Below are positions 16,126 through 23,108 of a stretch of DNA of 64,000 bases, piece after piece. Source of the stretch: an uncultured Alphaproteobacteria bacterium (GTDB lineage Bacteria; Pseudomonadota; Alphaproteobacteria; CAAHEQ01; UBA3637). The notes below the pieces were generated by a model. The model was given only the letters and a program-made list of their open reading frames with translations. It searched no databases and had not been told where the DNA came from. The position numbers and the translations under genes were made by a program. The stretch covers positions 88,166 through 152,165 of the forward strand of contig CAKQGY010000001.1 of NCBI GenBank assembly GCA_934234055.1. Reading direction: 5' to 3'. Within the stretch, counting starts at the first letter, position 1, and every line of letters begins with the position of its first letter.

Positions 16126-16779
16126 ATGTCAGAAAAAAAAGTGCGCCCCTATACGGTGGCAGAAGAAGTTTTAAGCAGTTCTATTCATGGGCTGGGTGCT
16201 GTGCTGGGTGTGGCGGCGTTGTGCATCTTGGTGGTCTTGTCGGCGATATATGCAAATGCGTGGGCTGTGGTGTCATCGGCTATCTTTGGGACCAGTATTA
16301 TATTTTTATACACTTCGTCAACGCTGTATCACGCGATCCCCGGTGAGCGAATTAAAAAACGCCTGAAAAAGTTGGACCATATCGCGATTTATTACCTGAT
16401 AGCAGGGTCGTATACACCGTTTTTGCTGGTCAACCTGCGCGGAACGGTGGGGTGGACTTTGTTTGGAATTGTGTGGGGATTGGCAGCCTTGGGAACGATT
16501 TTAAAGATTGCTGTCGGGGGTGCCGGTACAAAATTGTGGTCTATCGGGCTGTATACCGTGATGGGGTGGCTGGTCATTTTTGCGTCCAAGCGAATTTACG
16601 AAGTTTTGCCGACAGTATCGTTCGTGTTCCTGGTTTTGGGTGGGTTATTTTATACTTTCGGCATTCTTTTTTATGTGTGGAAAAGCAAAAAATATACGCA
16701 TTCTATTTGGCACTTGTTCGTCTTGGGCGGAACGATTATGCACTTTTTCGCGATCCTGTTCGGGTGCGTTTTGCTGTAA
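16126..16779 (+). CDS. Hemolysin III family (PAQR) membrane protein
   Basis: 217 aa with seven hydrophobic segments. The PAQR/HlyIII metal-site residues are visible: SSSIHGLGA, SSTLYHAIP, DHIAIYYLIAGSYTPFLL and the C-terminal HSIWHLFVLGGTIMHFF. Members are integral membrane proteins whose bacterial role is poorly defined; the haemolysin name is historical. AGGAGG precedes ATG 16126. Upstream, TTTATGACAnT occurs twice in tandem (16079-16089, 16090-16100), overlapping a weak TTGACT/CATTCT promoter, and may be an operator. Confidence 0.88.
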   Translation: MSEKKVRPYTVAEEVLSSSIHGLGAVLGVAALCILVVLSAIYANAWAVVSSAIFGTSIIFLYTSSTLYHAIPGERIKKRLKKLDHIAIYYLIAGSYTPFLLVNLRGTVGWTLFGIVWGLAALGTILKIAVGGAGTKLWSIGLYTVMGWLVIFASKRIYEVLPTVSFVFLVLGGLFYTFGILFYVWKSKKYTHSIWHLFVLGGTIMHFFAILFGCVLL

Positions 16780-16803
16780 AATCAAGTAGTTATATGTATA
16801 TGC

Positions 16804-16832
16804 TTGCCTTTTTTTGGTTTTCGTGGTATAAT
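16804..16832 (+). promoter_or_regulatory. Promoter of the Nudix gene
   Basis: TTGCCT (16804-16809), 17 nt, TATAAT (16827-16832). Confidence 0.8.
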
Positions 16833-16874
16833 AGACCTATAGGGCAAAGGTGCCCCTGGTGAAAGGAATGAACT

Positions 16875-17726
16875 ATGACAATATATAACCCGTATGAAAA
16901 CATTGACCCGCGCTTTGATATGAGCAAGATTAAAATCATCTATGCGCCGTTGGATGGAGGGGCTTATTTGCCCCGGGCCAAGCAAGTGTTTAAGTCTTTG
17001 CAGGCCAACCTGCCGCCCGAAGAAGTGGCTGTGCGGGATGCAGAATGGGCCAAAGCGAATGCCAAAGAGCCGCTGCAAAACGAACAAATGGTGTCTGTGC
17101 GGTTTGTGGATACGGCAAATGGAGACTTGAAAGTGGCGCCGGCCGAATATCGGGACTGGAAAACCATGGCGAAGAAAGGCTTTTACAAGTCCTTTGGCGA
17201 TATGTATATTCCGAATTCGCTGAATGTTCAGATGTTGGTGCAGACGGCAGATAGTTACTTGGTCCTGGGGGATCGGCCGCCCAAAGAAAACGGCAAGCAG
17301 CCGGCTTTCCAGATCCCGGGTGGTATGTTGGACACGACGGACAAGCGCGACGGCGTGTTGGCCCCTGATGTAGCGGCTCGGCGTGAGTTAAAAGAAGAAC
17401 TGGGCAATGTGCCGGTGAAGAATGTGTCGTTCTTGGGCACTTCGTTTTATGCGGGGCGTGTGATTACAACTTTGTATTACACGGCGCAGTTGGCGATGAC
17501 GGCCAAGGAATTGACCGCTTGGCGCGAGGCGAATAAAGATAAAATCAAGGATCACAAAGAGTTCCCGAAAGAGCACTATGTGCCTTTGACCGAGCAGGGG
17601 ATTGCCGATGCGCGGGCCAGCAAACGGCTGCGCGAGACGGCCGAGGTGGGTTTGATCTTAAAGGGGAAACAGGCTTTGGGTGAAGAGTGGTTTGCCAAAA
17701 ACTGCCCGCGTCGTATGCGGGAATAG
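16875..17726 (+). CDS. Nudix hydrolase with a divergent Nudix box
   Basis: 283 aa. Nudix enzymes hydrolyse nucleoside diphosphates linked to another moiety. The core is IPGGMLDTTDKRDGVLAP followed by DVAARRELKEELGNV. The REUxEExG half is intact, but about seven extra residues interrupt the first half and the usual Glu eight residues before RE is Leu. The ~110-residue N-terminal region (MTIYNPYENIDPRFDMSK...) is not recognised. The substrate is unknown. Own promoter and terminator make it monocistronic. Confidence 0.75.
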   Translation: MTIYNPYENIDPRFDMSKIKIIYAPLDGGAYLPRAKQVFKSLQANLPPEEVAVRDAEWAKANAKEPLQNEQMVSVRFVDTANGDLKVAPAEYRDWKTMAKKGFYKSFGDMYIPNSLNVQMLVQTADSYLVLGDRPPKENGKQPAFQIPGGMLDTTDKRDGVLAPDVAARRELKEELGNVPVKNVSFLGTSFYAGRVITTLYYTAQLAMTAKELTAWREANKDKIKDHKEFPKEHYVPLTEQGIADARASKRLRETAEVGLILKGKQALGEEWFAKNCPRRMRE

Positions 17727-17742
17727 CCCCTTGTAAAACAGA

Positions 17743-17770
17743 AAAGGTCGGCGGGGTGCCGGCCTTTTTT
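17743..17770. terminator. Intrinsic terminator after the Nudix gene
   Basis: Ten-base stem (17743-17752 with 17758-17767, one G-U), GGGGT loop and a T-run. The opposing SHOCT gene ends inside its T-run, so the hairpin serves both strands. Confidence 0.85.
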
Positions 17771-18107
17771 ATAGATCTTGCAGAATTTTTGCTTTCCCGG
17801 ATTCATAAGCCTCGGGCGAGATAATGCCTTTTTCTTTCAGGGTGTGCAGTTTGTCCAGCGCGTCCAGGCATGCCGAGGGATTACTGCTTTCCACGGCAAC
17901 TTTCGTTTTATACACCAACGACAAAATCAGGGCTATAAACCAAGTGAAGCCCACAAAAATACTGAACCAACACAGGATTTGAATTATGGATATATCACTG
18001 TCCGAGACTCCCCGCTTGCGGGCAATTTTGACCGGCAAAAACAACAGAAGGAAAAACAGACAAACAAGACAGATAGCAATCAGAAGGAAAAATAAACTTT
18101 CTAACAT
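17769..18107 (-). CDS. Two-helix membrane protein with C-terminal SHOCT domain
   Basis: 112 aa. Two membrane helices (residues 3-28 and about 44-66, the latter IQILCWFSIFVGFTWFIALILSLVY) precede a SHOCT-type motif, LDALDKLHTLKEKGIISPEAYESGKAKILQDL in two short helices. SHOCT motifs are short oligomerisation or recruitment tails. The function is unknown. A similar motif sits at the N-terminus of the DUF2157 protein at 21.0-22.0 kb. Confidence 0.75.
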   Translation of the reverse strand: MLESLFFLLIAICLVCLFFLLLFLPVKIARKRGVSDSDISIIQILCWFSIFVGFTWFIALILSLVYKTKVAVESSNPSACLDALDKLHTLKEKGIISPEAYESGKAKILQDL

Positions 18108-18184
18108 AATGAACTCCTTTTCCCTTTATTTTACATAAGTGGCAAAATGCAAGGAATAATTTTGCGCAAAAGGCAACATTGCTG

Positions 18185-18213
18185 TTGACATATGATTCCG
18201 GGTAATGTAATAT
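18185..18213 (+). promoter_or_regulatory. Promoter of the DNA methyltransferase gene
   Basis: TTGACA (18185-18190), 17 nt, TAATAT (18208-18213). Confidence 0.75.
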
Positions 18214-18238
18214 GCGCTATATATGAGTGGGGTAGCCT

Positions 18239-18901
18239 ATGGAAAAATCAAAATTTCAACGCAATAAAAAACAGCAAGGCAACGGGATAGCGCTTTTACA
18301 ATCCTTGGAACAGGAAAGTGTGCGGGCCGTTTTCTTTGATCCGCAGTATCGTGGGATTTTGGATAAAATGAAATATGGTAATGAGGGACAGAAACGTGGA
18401 AAAGAAAGGCATCGCCTGCCGCAAATGACCGAAGAAATTATTAAAGCGTTTTTGCAGGAAATAGACAGGGTTTTGATGAAAAACGGCTATCTGTTTTTGT
18501 GGATTGATAAATTTCACTTGGTGGAGGGGATTCATTCTTGGCTGCAAGGGATTCAAGACTTGGCCCCCGTGGATATGATTGTGTGGAATAAAATGAAGAT
18601 TGGTATGGGATACCGGACCAGAAGGAAGTCAGAATACCTGGTGGTTCTGCAAAAAGCACCAAGAACGGCGAAAAACAGCTGGTCGCTTCACAATATCCCC
18701 GATGTTTGGGACGAGAAAGTGTCAGGAAAAAATCATACGCATACCAAGCCTGTCAACCTGCAAGCGGCTTTGATTCGGTCTGTTTGTCAGAGTCAGCAAG
18801 ATTTGATCTGTGATCCCGCCAGCGGCAGTTATTCGGTTCTGGCCGCCTGTCAAGCAGCCGGAGTCAATTTTATCGGCTGTGATTTGGTTTATGGAGAGTA
18901 A
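18239..18901 (+). CDS. Orphan DNA methyltransferase (beta-class, DPQY motif IV)
   Basis: 220 aa. An amino-methyltransferase with motifs in beta order: catalytic motif IV FFDPQYRG (about 35-42, DPQY instead of DPPY) first and the SAM-binding motif I DPASGSYSVL (about 195-204) near the C-terminus, after HTHTKPVNLQAALI. It probably methylates adenine N6 or cytosine N4. No endonuclease gene is adjacent, so it may be regulatory or phage-derived. The recognition site cannot be read from sequence. No target-recognition domain of usual size is visible. Confidence 0.85.
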   Translation: MEKSKFQRNKKQQGNGIALLQSLEQESVRAVFFDPQYRGILDKMKYGNEGQKRGKERHRLPQMTEEIIKAFLQEIDRVLMKNGYLFLWIDKFHLVEGIHSWLQGIQDLAPVDMIVWNKMKIGMGYRTRRKSEYLVVLQKAPRTAKNSWSLHNIPDVWDEKVSGKNHTHTKPVNLQAALIRSVCQSQQDLICDPASGSYSVLAACQAAGVNFIGCDLVYGE

Positions 18902-19045
18902 AAAGATATTATTTTGTTGTCCTAGTTTCTTATTTTTCCTTTTTTCCATAGTTTGGGCGTCACAATAAATTATTTATATGATGTCAATAATAAATATAAA
19001 AATGATGCGAGAATAAGGCGGTAGGGGCGGGGATTTGTGATATGG

Positions 19046-19540
19046 TTATTCAAATTTTTTATCACATTTGGTAATATAATGTCCCAGAATAAAAAGAGAA
19101 ATAATCCATCCTACAAGAGCCGCAATATAAATGATACCAAGGCGTGCTCCGCTTTGCGTATCTACTTGAATGCTGGTAAAATAAGATGGTATACCGAGCC
19201 AAATAATCGTTAAAAGTCCTTGCCCCCAGATAAAATATTTGCGTAATTTAGGAGAACGAGCATTACAAAAGCACCTTGGCGCGGGGTATTTGAAACCGCC
19301 ATTGTTCCAAATGTTATTGATACGGCACCGGCCTGTAAATGTGGTAAAGTAATCTCCCCAAAATGGGATTTTCATTTCAATGATTAAATAGACAAAGATG
19401 GCTATAATTTGATATGCAATTGTGCATAGTATCCCATAATTGAAGTAAAGAAAAATGGAGATTCCCACGTGTATCATACACAATAATAAAAGAATAAATA
19501 ATCCTGATAATAATTCTAACAATACCTTTAATAAAGACAC
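19046..19540 (-). CDS. Membrane protein, 164 aa
   Basis: Not recognised. About four hydrophobic helices, with a Cys/Arg-rich loop between the second and third (FTGRCRINNIWNN ... PRCFCNARSPKLRKYF). I start at GTG 19540 because GGAG lies 8 nt upstream and a TATGAT -10 element (19567-19562) lies before that. A longer frame opening at GTG 19570 would begin upstream of that promoter. The gene is AT-rich compared with its surroundings. Confidence 0.5.
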   Translation of the reverse strand: MSLLKVLLELLSGLFILLLLCMIHVGISIFLYFNYGILCTIAYQIIAIFVYLIIEMKIPFWGDYFTTFTGRCRINNIWNNGGFKYPAPRCFCNARSPKLRKYFIWGQGLLTIIWLGIPSYFTSIQVDTQSGARLGIIYIAALVGWIISLFILGHYITKCDKKFE

Positions 19541-19851
19541 TTTGTTTGCTCCGTTAACGCTATCATACACGAGGAAGCTGGCGAATAATAAAACCTGCTA
19601 TGCTTTGTATGATAGCGTATATTATTTTTAAAGTCAAACAGAAAAATTTACATCAAATTCGCGTGTTTCAAACCACCTCGGACAATGAATAAAAATAAAG
19701 CGTCACAAAGAGCTGGGGCGGTATTTATTCGGGATTAAAATCCCTTACCCTACGGGCCGCCTGCGGTGTTGCCTGCGCCCGGCGGTTTGCTGTCGCTTGC
19801 CTTGGGCTGCGGCCGAACTAGCGGGTTCATTTACTCGTCCCGTGACCAAAA

Positions 19852-19881
19852 AAAAAGGTCGGTTTTATACCGACCTTTTTT
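19852..19881 (-). terminator. Intrinsic terminator after tRNA-fMet
   Basis: GGTCGG/CCGACC stem extended by A-T pairs (19852-19862 with 19870-19880) and a 7-nt loop. On the minus strand it ends in a T-run just after the tRNA CCA. Confidence 0.85.
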
Positions 19882-19885
19882 ATTT

Positions 19886-19963
19886 TGGTTGCAGGGGTGG
19901 GATTTGAACCACACGACCTCCAGGTTATGAGCCTGGCAAGCTACCGGACTGCTCTACCCTGCG
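19886..19963 (-). tRNA. Initiator tRNA-fMet (anticodon CAT)
   Basis: CGCAGGG start, anticodon loop CTCATAA, encoded ACCA end. Initiator hallmarks are present: unpaired C1/A72 and an A11-T24 pair in the D stem. The anticodon stem is CCAGG/CCTGG, so the first of the three usual G-C pairs next to the loop (29-41) is A-T. Own promoter at 19977-20005. Confidence 0.95.
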
Positions 19964-19976
19964 ATAAGATAACGCT

Positions 19977-20005
19977 ATCATAGCGCTTTTTTTCCCGTTT
20001 GTCAA
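19977..20005 (-). promoter_or_regulatory. tRNA-fMet promoter
   Basis: Minus strand TTGACA (20005-20000), 17 nt, TATGAT (19982-19977). Confidence 0.85.
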
Positions 20006-20142
20006 GACCTCTTTATTGATTTTTCATATTTTTTTCACTTTTACCCCATCCATTCGTCTGGGTTGGGTGTATCGGGGCTTGATAAAACGATCCGTTATGT
20101 CTACTTGGGATTTGTTTCTATTACACCAAAGGAGAAGGAAAA

Positions 20143-20598
20143 ATGAAAAAAACACTGTTAGTTTTATTGATGTCATCAGCTCTGTGCTTGGGCGCTTGTT
20201 CAACAAACAAAGCCACCTGTCCGGCCGAAGGAAAATGTTCCTCTTGCCATCGGCGCGAAATGCGGTATGAAAAAACACCGGCTTACTTCGCGTTTGATTC
20301 AGTGGCCTTGACACAAAAAGATAAAGATAATCTGGATCAAATTGCCAGACGCTTGCACGCAAATCCACAAGAACGAATCATTATTTCGGGCTATGCGGAC
20401 AGCACGGGGCCGGCGGCTTATAATATGAAGTTGTCTAAACACCGGGCGCAAGTTGCAGCGACTTATTTGGAAACCCAGGGTATTATGGCTGACCGGATCA
20501 GCACACGCGGCTATGGGGCCTCGCACTTTGCAGATGCGAATACGACAATGGCCGAGCGCGCCAAAAATCGCCGAATAGAAGTGACTTTTGAAAAATAA
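20143..20598 (+). CDS. OmpA-family (Pal-like) lipoprotein
   Basis: 151 aa. Lipoprotein signal with lipobox LGAC (Cys19), a short Cys-containing linker (TCPAEGKCSSCHRRE), then an OmpA C-terminal peptidoglycan-binding domain: YFAFDSVALTQKDKDNLDQIARRL, IISGYADSTGPAAYNMKLSKHRAQVAATYL, ISTRGYGAS, NRRIEVTF. It would be anchored in the outer membrane and bind peptidoglycan. No tol genes are nearby, so it is probably an accessory paralogue rather than the Tol-Pal protein. Confidence 0.88.
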   Translation: MKKTLLVLLMSSALCLGACSTNKATCPAEGKCSSCHRREMRYEKTPAYFAFDSVALTQKDKDNLDQIARRLHANPQERIIISGYADSTGPAAYNMKLSKHRAQVAATYLETQGIMADRISTRGYGASHFADANTTMAERAKNRRIEVTFEK

Positions 20599-20603
20599 CA
20601 CGA

Positions 20604-20637
20604 AAACGCCCTGAAAAATACAGGGCGTTTGTTTTTT
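20604..20637. terminator. Bidirectional intrinsic terminator
   Basis: AAACGCCCTG/CAGGGCGTTT stem (20604-20613 with 20621-20630), 7-nt loop, T-run. It lies between the convergent lipoprotein gene and the leftward gyrA run. Confidence 0.88.
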
Positions 20638-20645
20638 TTAGTTTC

Positions 20646-21035
20646 TTAAAAAGCTGGTTTACCGTTCAGCAAAAGCGTCTTGGCGACCGGGCGCTGACCG
20701 GACTGGTAAGCGAAAACAATCTTGGCCTGGGTGTGCGCGGATTGAATGGATCGTTCCAACGAATGCGCTTGATTTTCGGGCACATAAAAGCGGTTGATGT
20801 CAGTAAAAGCCGTCCGCGGACAATTTCCGTTCCAATCGGCTTGATGACAATCGGCATGTTCCCAATCAATCTGAAACAAGATATAATGACCCGACAAGAA
20901 ATTGCGCGGATCGTATCCTTGGATCGGCAAAACCACCTCTTGCGCGCGGTGGGTGAATGATGTGTAATACATCATCCAACCCGCCACGATCACAAACGGT
21001 ACCGCCAGTAAAAAAGCGACAACCTTGTTATTCAT
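20646..21035 (-). CDS. GDYXXLXY-domain protein
   Basis: 129 aa. One N-terminal membrane anchor (VVAFLLAVPFVIVAGWMMYY), then the signature region PRNFLSGHYILFQIDW, a variant of the GDYxxLxY motif, and a VFAYQSGQRPVAKTLLLNGKPAF tail. Genes of this family usually sit beside a DUF2157 membrane protein, as here: the start lies inside the last codons of the upstream gene (8-nt overlap). Function unknown; an envelope role is likely. Confidence 0.75.
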   Translation of the reverse strand: MNNKVVAFLLAVPFVIVAGWMMYYTSFTHRAQEVVLPIQGYDPRNFLSGHYILFQIDWEHADCHQADWNGNCPRTAFTDINRFYVPENQAHSLERSIQSAHTQAKIVFAYQSGQRPVAKTLLLNGKPAF

Positions 21036-22005
21036 GGTGCACCAACTTGTTAAAGAAGTTTTGGATATTGTTGAAGAAATAATAATATCCGCCTGTTAAA
21101 ATCAACAGCAGTGTGCCAAAGAATACCAGTTGAATTCCAATGCTCATCAGGTTATAATACGCCCCGCAGAACAGTAGGAAAACCCGGAATGCCATAAAGA
21201 TAAACATATAATGACAAAACCGAACTTCGCGATCTTCGGATTTGGGCAGTGTCCCCAGCATAATCAAAAAGATGACCGTGGAGATAACGCCGGCCACTGA
21301 ATCAGCATCGATGTCGCCGCAAAACAACGTGAAAATAGCCAGGCAGAATGCGATGTTGCGCAGCAGGCTGACCTTTTTCCCGCCCAAGAACGATAAGAAA
21401 ACAAAGATAGATAAGATTCCCGCAATCATCATATAGTTCAAGAACCGAATCAGGTCGCTTAAATACTCCCATGTGCCGAACACAAACAGGACAACCGAGC
21501 AAAACGGTAAGAACTTTAAGCGTGTTAAAAACAGCAATGGCAAGGACAAGAACCACCAAATGGCACACCCCTTGTTCCACGTGATGGCCAAGTTAAATGA
21601 TTGTTGAATAATCGCCATATTTCCGCCGATCAAAAAGAATGAGACGAACAACAGAACTTCTTTCCAGGCATTTTTGCCGATGGAGTGGGTGTAAAATACG
21701 CCCATAAGCGACAGAGCCAGCAGTCCCAATCCGCCACCTAATTTTACGGCGTTTGGAATGATTGACCAATTCGCCCCGATCATCAGTCCTACGCCCGCCA
21801 AAATGCAGGAAATCCCCGCCAAAATAATGATGAACATAATCTTGCTGCGTTTCTCCTCGGGGGACAGCGTGTTAAAATGGCTGATGAAACTTTGCTTGGC
21901 TTCCTTTTTGTGAAGTTGACCGATGGCAGCGAAATATTCTTCGTCTGTCAGAGCGCCTTTCTGTTTTAATTCTTGTAAATTTTTCAAATCGTTATTTTCT
22001 GTCAT
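21028..22005 (-). CDS. DUF2157-family polytopic membrane protein
   Basis: 325 aa. An N-terminal SHOCT-like helix pair (LQELKQKGALTDEEYFAAIGQL) precedes about ten hydrophobic helices beginning IMFIIILAGISCILAGVGLMIGANW, as in DUF2157. AAAGGAG precedes the ATG. It is co-encoded with the GDYXXLXY protein, a pairing seen in many Gram-negative bacteria. Function unknown. Confidence 0.75.
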   Translation of the reverse strand: MTENNDLKNLQELKQKGALTDEEYFAAIGQLHKKEAKQSFISHFNTLSPEEKRSKIMFIIILAGISCILAGVGLMIGANWSIIPNAVKLGGGLGLLALSLMGVFYTHSIGKNAWKEVLLFVSFFLIGGNMAIIQQSFNLAITWNKGCAIWWFLSLPLLFLTRLKFLPFCSVVLFVFGTWEYLSDLIRFLNYMMIAGILSIFVFLSFLGGKKVSLLRNIAFCLAIFTLFCGDIDADSVAGVISTVIFLIMLGTLPKSEDREVRFCHYMFIFMAFRVFLLFCGAYYNLMSIGIQLVFFGTLLLILTGGYYYFFNNIQNFFNKLVHHE

Positions 22006-22018
22006 TCAAGTTCTCCTT

Positions 22019-22153
22019 TCAGTTTTCGTTTTGGGTGACAGCATAGGGGACGGGGTAGATACTGTCCCGCGGCGCCACGGGGCGAGAAGACCGCCCGCAT
22101 GCCGCCAAAGTCAGCATCACTATTCCCGCCCAGCCGATCAGTTTAATCCACAT
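22019..22153 (-). CDS. Small lipoprotein, LptM-like, 44 aa
   Basis: Signal and lipobox IVMLTLAAC (Cys19), then GRSSRPVAPRDSIYPVPYAV. This resembles the LptM (YifL) family, where a short Pro- and Tyr-containing tail follows CGR; LptM assists maturation of the LPS translocon LptD. The start overlaps the 3' end of the upstream cyclophilin gene by 11 nt, with no separate ribosome site, so translation is likely coupled. The identification rests on lipobox, length and tail composition. Confidence 0.6.
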   Translation of the reverse strand: MWIKLIGWAGIVMLTLAACGRSSRPVAPRDSIYPVPYAVTQNEN

Positions 22154-22685
22154 CGGCAGCAACCTGCATTTTGACGATAATATCGGGCTTGGCCACGGCG
22201 CCGTTGTTGGCCGAGGTGCCGGCTTTGATCATATCTACATATTCCATACCCGAGACGACTTTACCGAAAACGGTGTATTGTCTGTCCAAAAACCGAGCGT
22301 CGGCAAAGCAGATGAAAAATTGGCTGTCGGCACTGTTGGGATCCATGGCGCGTGCCATAGAAACCGTGCCGCGGACATGCGGTGTAGCATTAAACTCGGC
22401 CTTTAATTTTTTGCCCGAGCCCCCCATACCGGTGCCCGTTGGATCGCCCGTTTGAGCCATAAAACCGGGAATAACGCGGTGGAACTTGACCCCGTCGTAA
22501 AAGCCTTGGCGGGTAAGCTCTTTGATCCGCGCCACATGATTGGGTGCAATTTTCGGATCCAACGCGATCACAACGCGCCCGTAATCTAAATCCATATAGA
22601 GTGTGTTTTCTTTATCCATTGTTTCTGCCTTTCCTGTCAGAGTTAAAAAAAGTGTTAAGATAAAAGTAAAAATTAGTTTTTTCAT
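22143..22685 (-). CDS. Periplasmic cyclophilin-type peptidyl-prolyl isomerase
   Basis: 180 aa. Signal peptide (KKLIFTFILTLFLTLTGKAE), then the cyclophilin core: FYDGVKFHRVIPGFMAQTGDPTGTGMGG, RGTVSMARAMDPNSADSQFFICF and YTVFGKVVSGMEYVDMI. It speeds proline isomerisation in folding exported proteins. The catalytic FHRVIPGF and QFF stretches are intact. The start overlaps the stop of the preceding 46-aa gene (ATGA). Confidence 0.93.
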   Translation of the reverse strand: MKKLIFTFILTLFLTLTGKAETMDKENTLYMDLDYGRVVIALDPKIAPNHVARIKELTRQGFYDGVKFHRVIPGFMAQTGDPTGTGMGGSGKKLKAEFNATPHVRGTVSMARAMDPNSADSQFFICFADARFLDRQYTVFGKVVSGMEYVDMIKAGTSANNGAVAKPDIIVKMQVAADVD

Positions 22686-22822
22686 TGTTGGACTCCTTGC
22701 TCGGTGGTGGTGGGGGCAGGGGCTGTCGGAAGCGGTTGGCGCAGACCCAAAATCCCGCCGATGGCAATTCCCGCCAGAAACAGCCAGAAATATGTCATTT
22801 TTGACATTTTTTTATTCTTCAT
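22682..22822 (-). CDS. Small single-pass membrane protein, 46 aa
   Basis: A basic N-terminus (MKNKKMSK), one hydrophobic helix (YFWLFLAGIAIGGILGL) and a Pro/Thr-rich tail. It overlaps both neighbours by ATGA, which strongly supports translation in the gyrA-ppi run. An AAAGGGAAAA purine stretch precedes the start. Function unknown. Confidence 0.6.
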   Translation of the reverse strand: MKNKKMSKMTYFWLFLAGIAIGGILGLRQPLPTAPAPTTTEQGVQQ

Positions 22823-23103
22823 TTGGTTTTCCCTTTCCTTTTTTGCTTGTTAGCCAGGCGCGCCCGCATCAATTTTCGTTGCTTTTTCCAAGCCGTTGCG
22901 CGAACTTTGTGCTGAGCCCGGCATGCTTTGCAATGGCAGGGAATATGCGCCTGAACACAATGCTCGTGCTCGGCCTTTTGACAAACATCACAATGACCGT
23001 GATGCGATTTCATCTTGTTTGTCAACCAGTTGCGTGTCTTTTTGAACGGCAGTAATATTGCTACGATCAAAGCAATGGTTGCGCAAAATGGACATGGACA
23101 CAT
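22819..23103 (-). CDS. Small Cys/His-rich protein with membrane anchor
   Basis: 94 aa. An N-terminal CPCPFCATIALIVAILLPF segment is followed by a metal-binding-like patch: HHGHCDVCQKAEHEHC, then HIPCHCKAC, and a highly basic tail (RATAWKKQRKLMRARLANKQKRKGK). The CxxC/HxH spacing suggests a zinc or iron-sulfur site; the basic tail may contact nucleic acid or membrane. It lies 5 nt after gyrA. I do not recognise a family. Confidence 0.65.
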   Translation of the reverse strand: MCPCPFCATIALIVAILLPFKKTRNWLTNKMKSHHGHCDVCQKAEHEHCVQAHIPCHCKACRAQHKVRATAWKKQRKLMRARLANKQKRKGKTK

Positions 23104-23108
23104 TTTTA

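Larger units (their letters stand above)
19555..19982. repeat. Three copies of TATGATAGCGT around tRNA-fMet
   Basis: The minus strand carries TATGATAGCGTTA at 19982-19970 (the tRNA-fMet -10 region) and again at 19567-19555. The plus strand carries TATGATAGCGT at 19608-19618, forming an 11-bp inverted repeat with the 19558-19568 copy. The stretch 19571-19850 has no gene. Its right part (about 19735-19850) is strikingly GC-rich with GGCCGCC/GCGGCC-type palindromes and looks like a decayed or repeated extragenic element. Confidence 0.5.
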
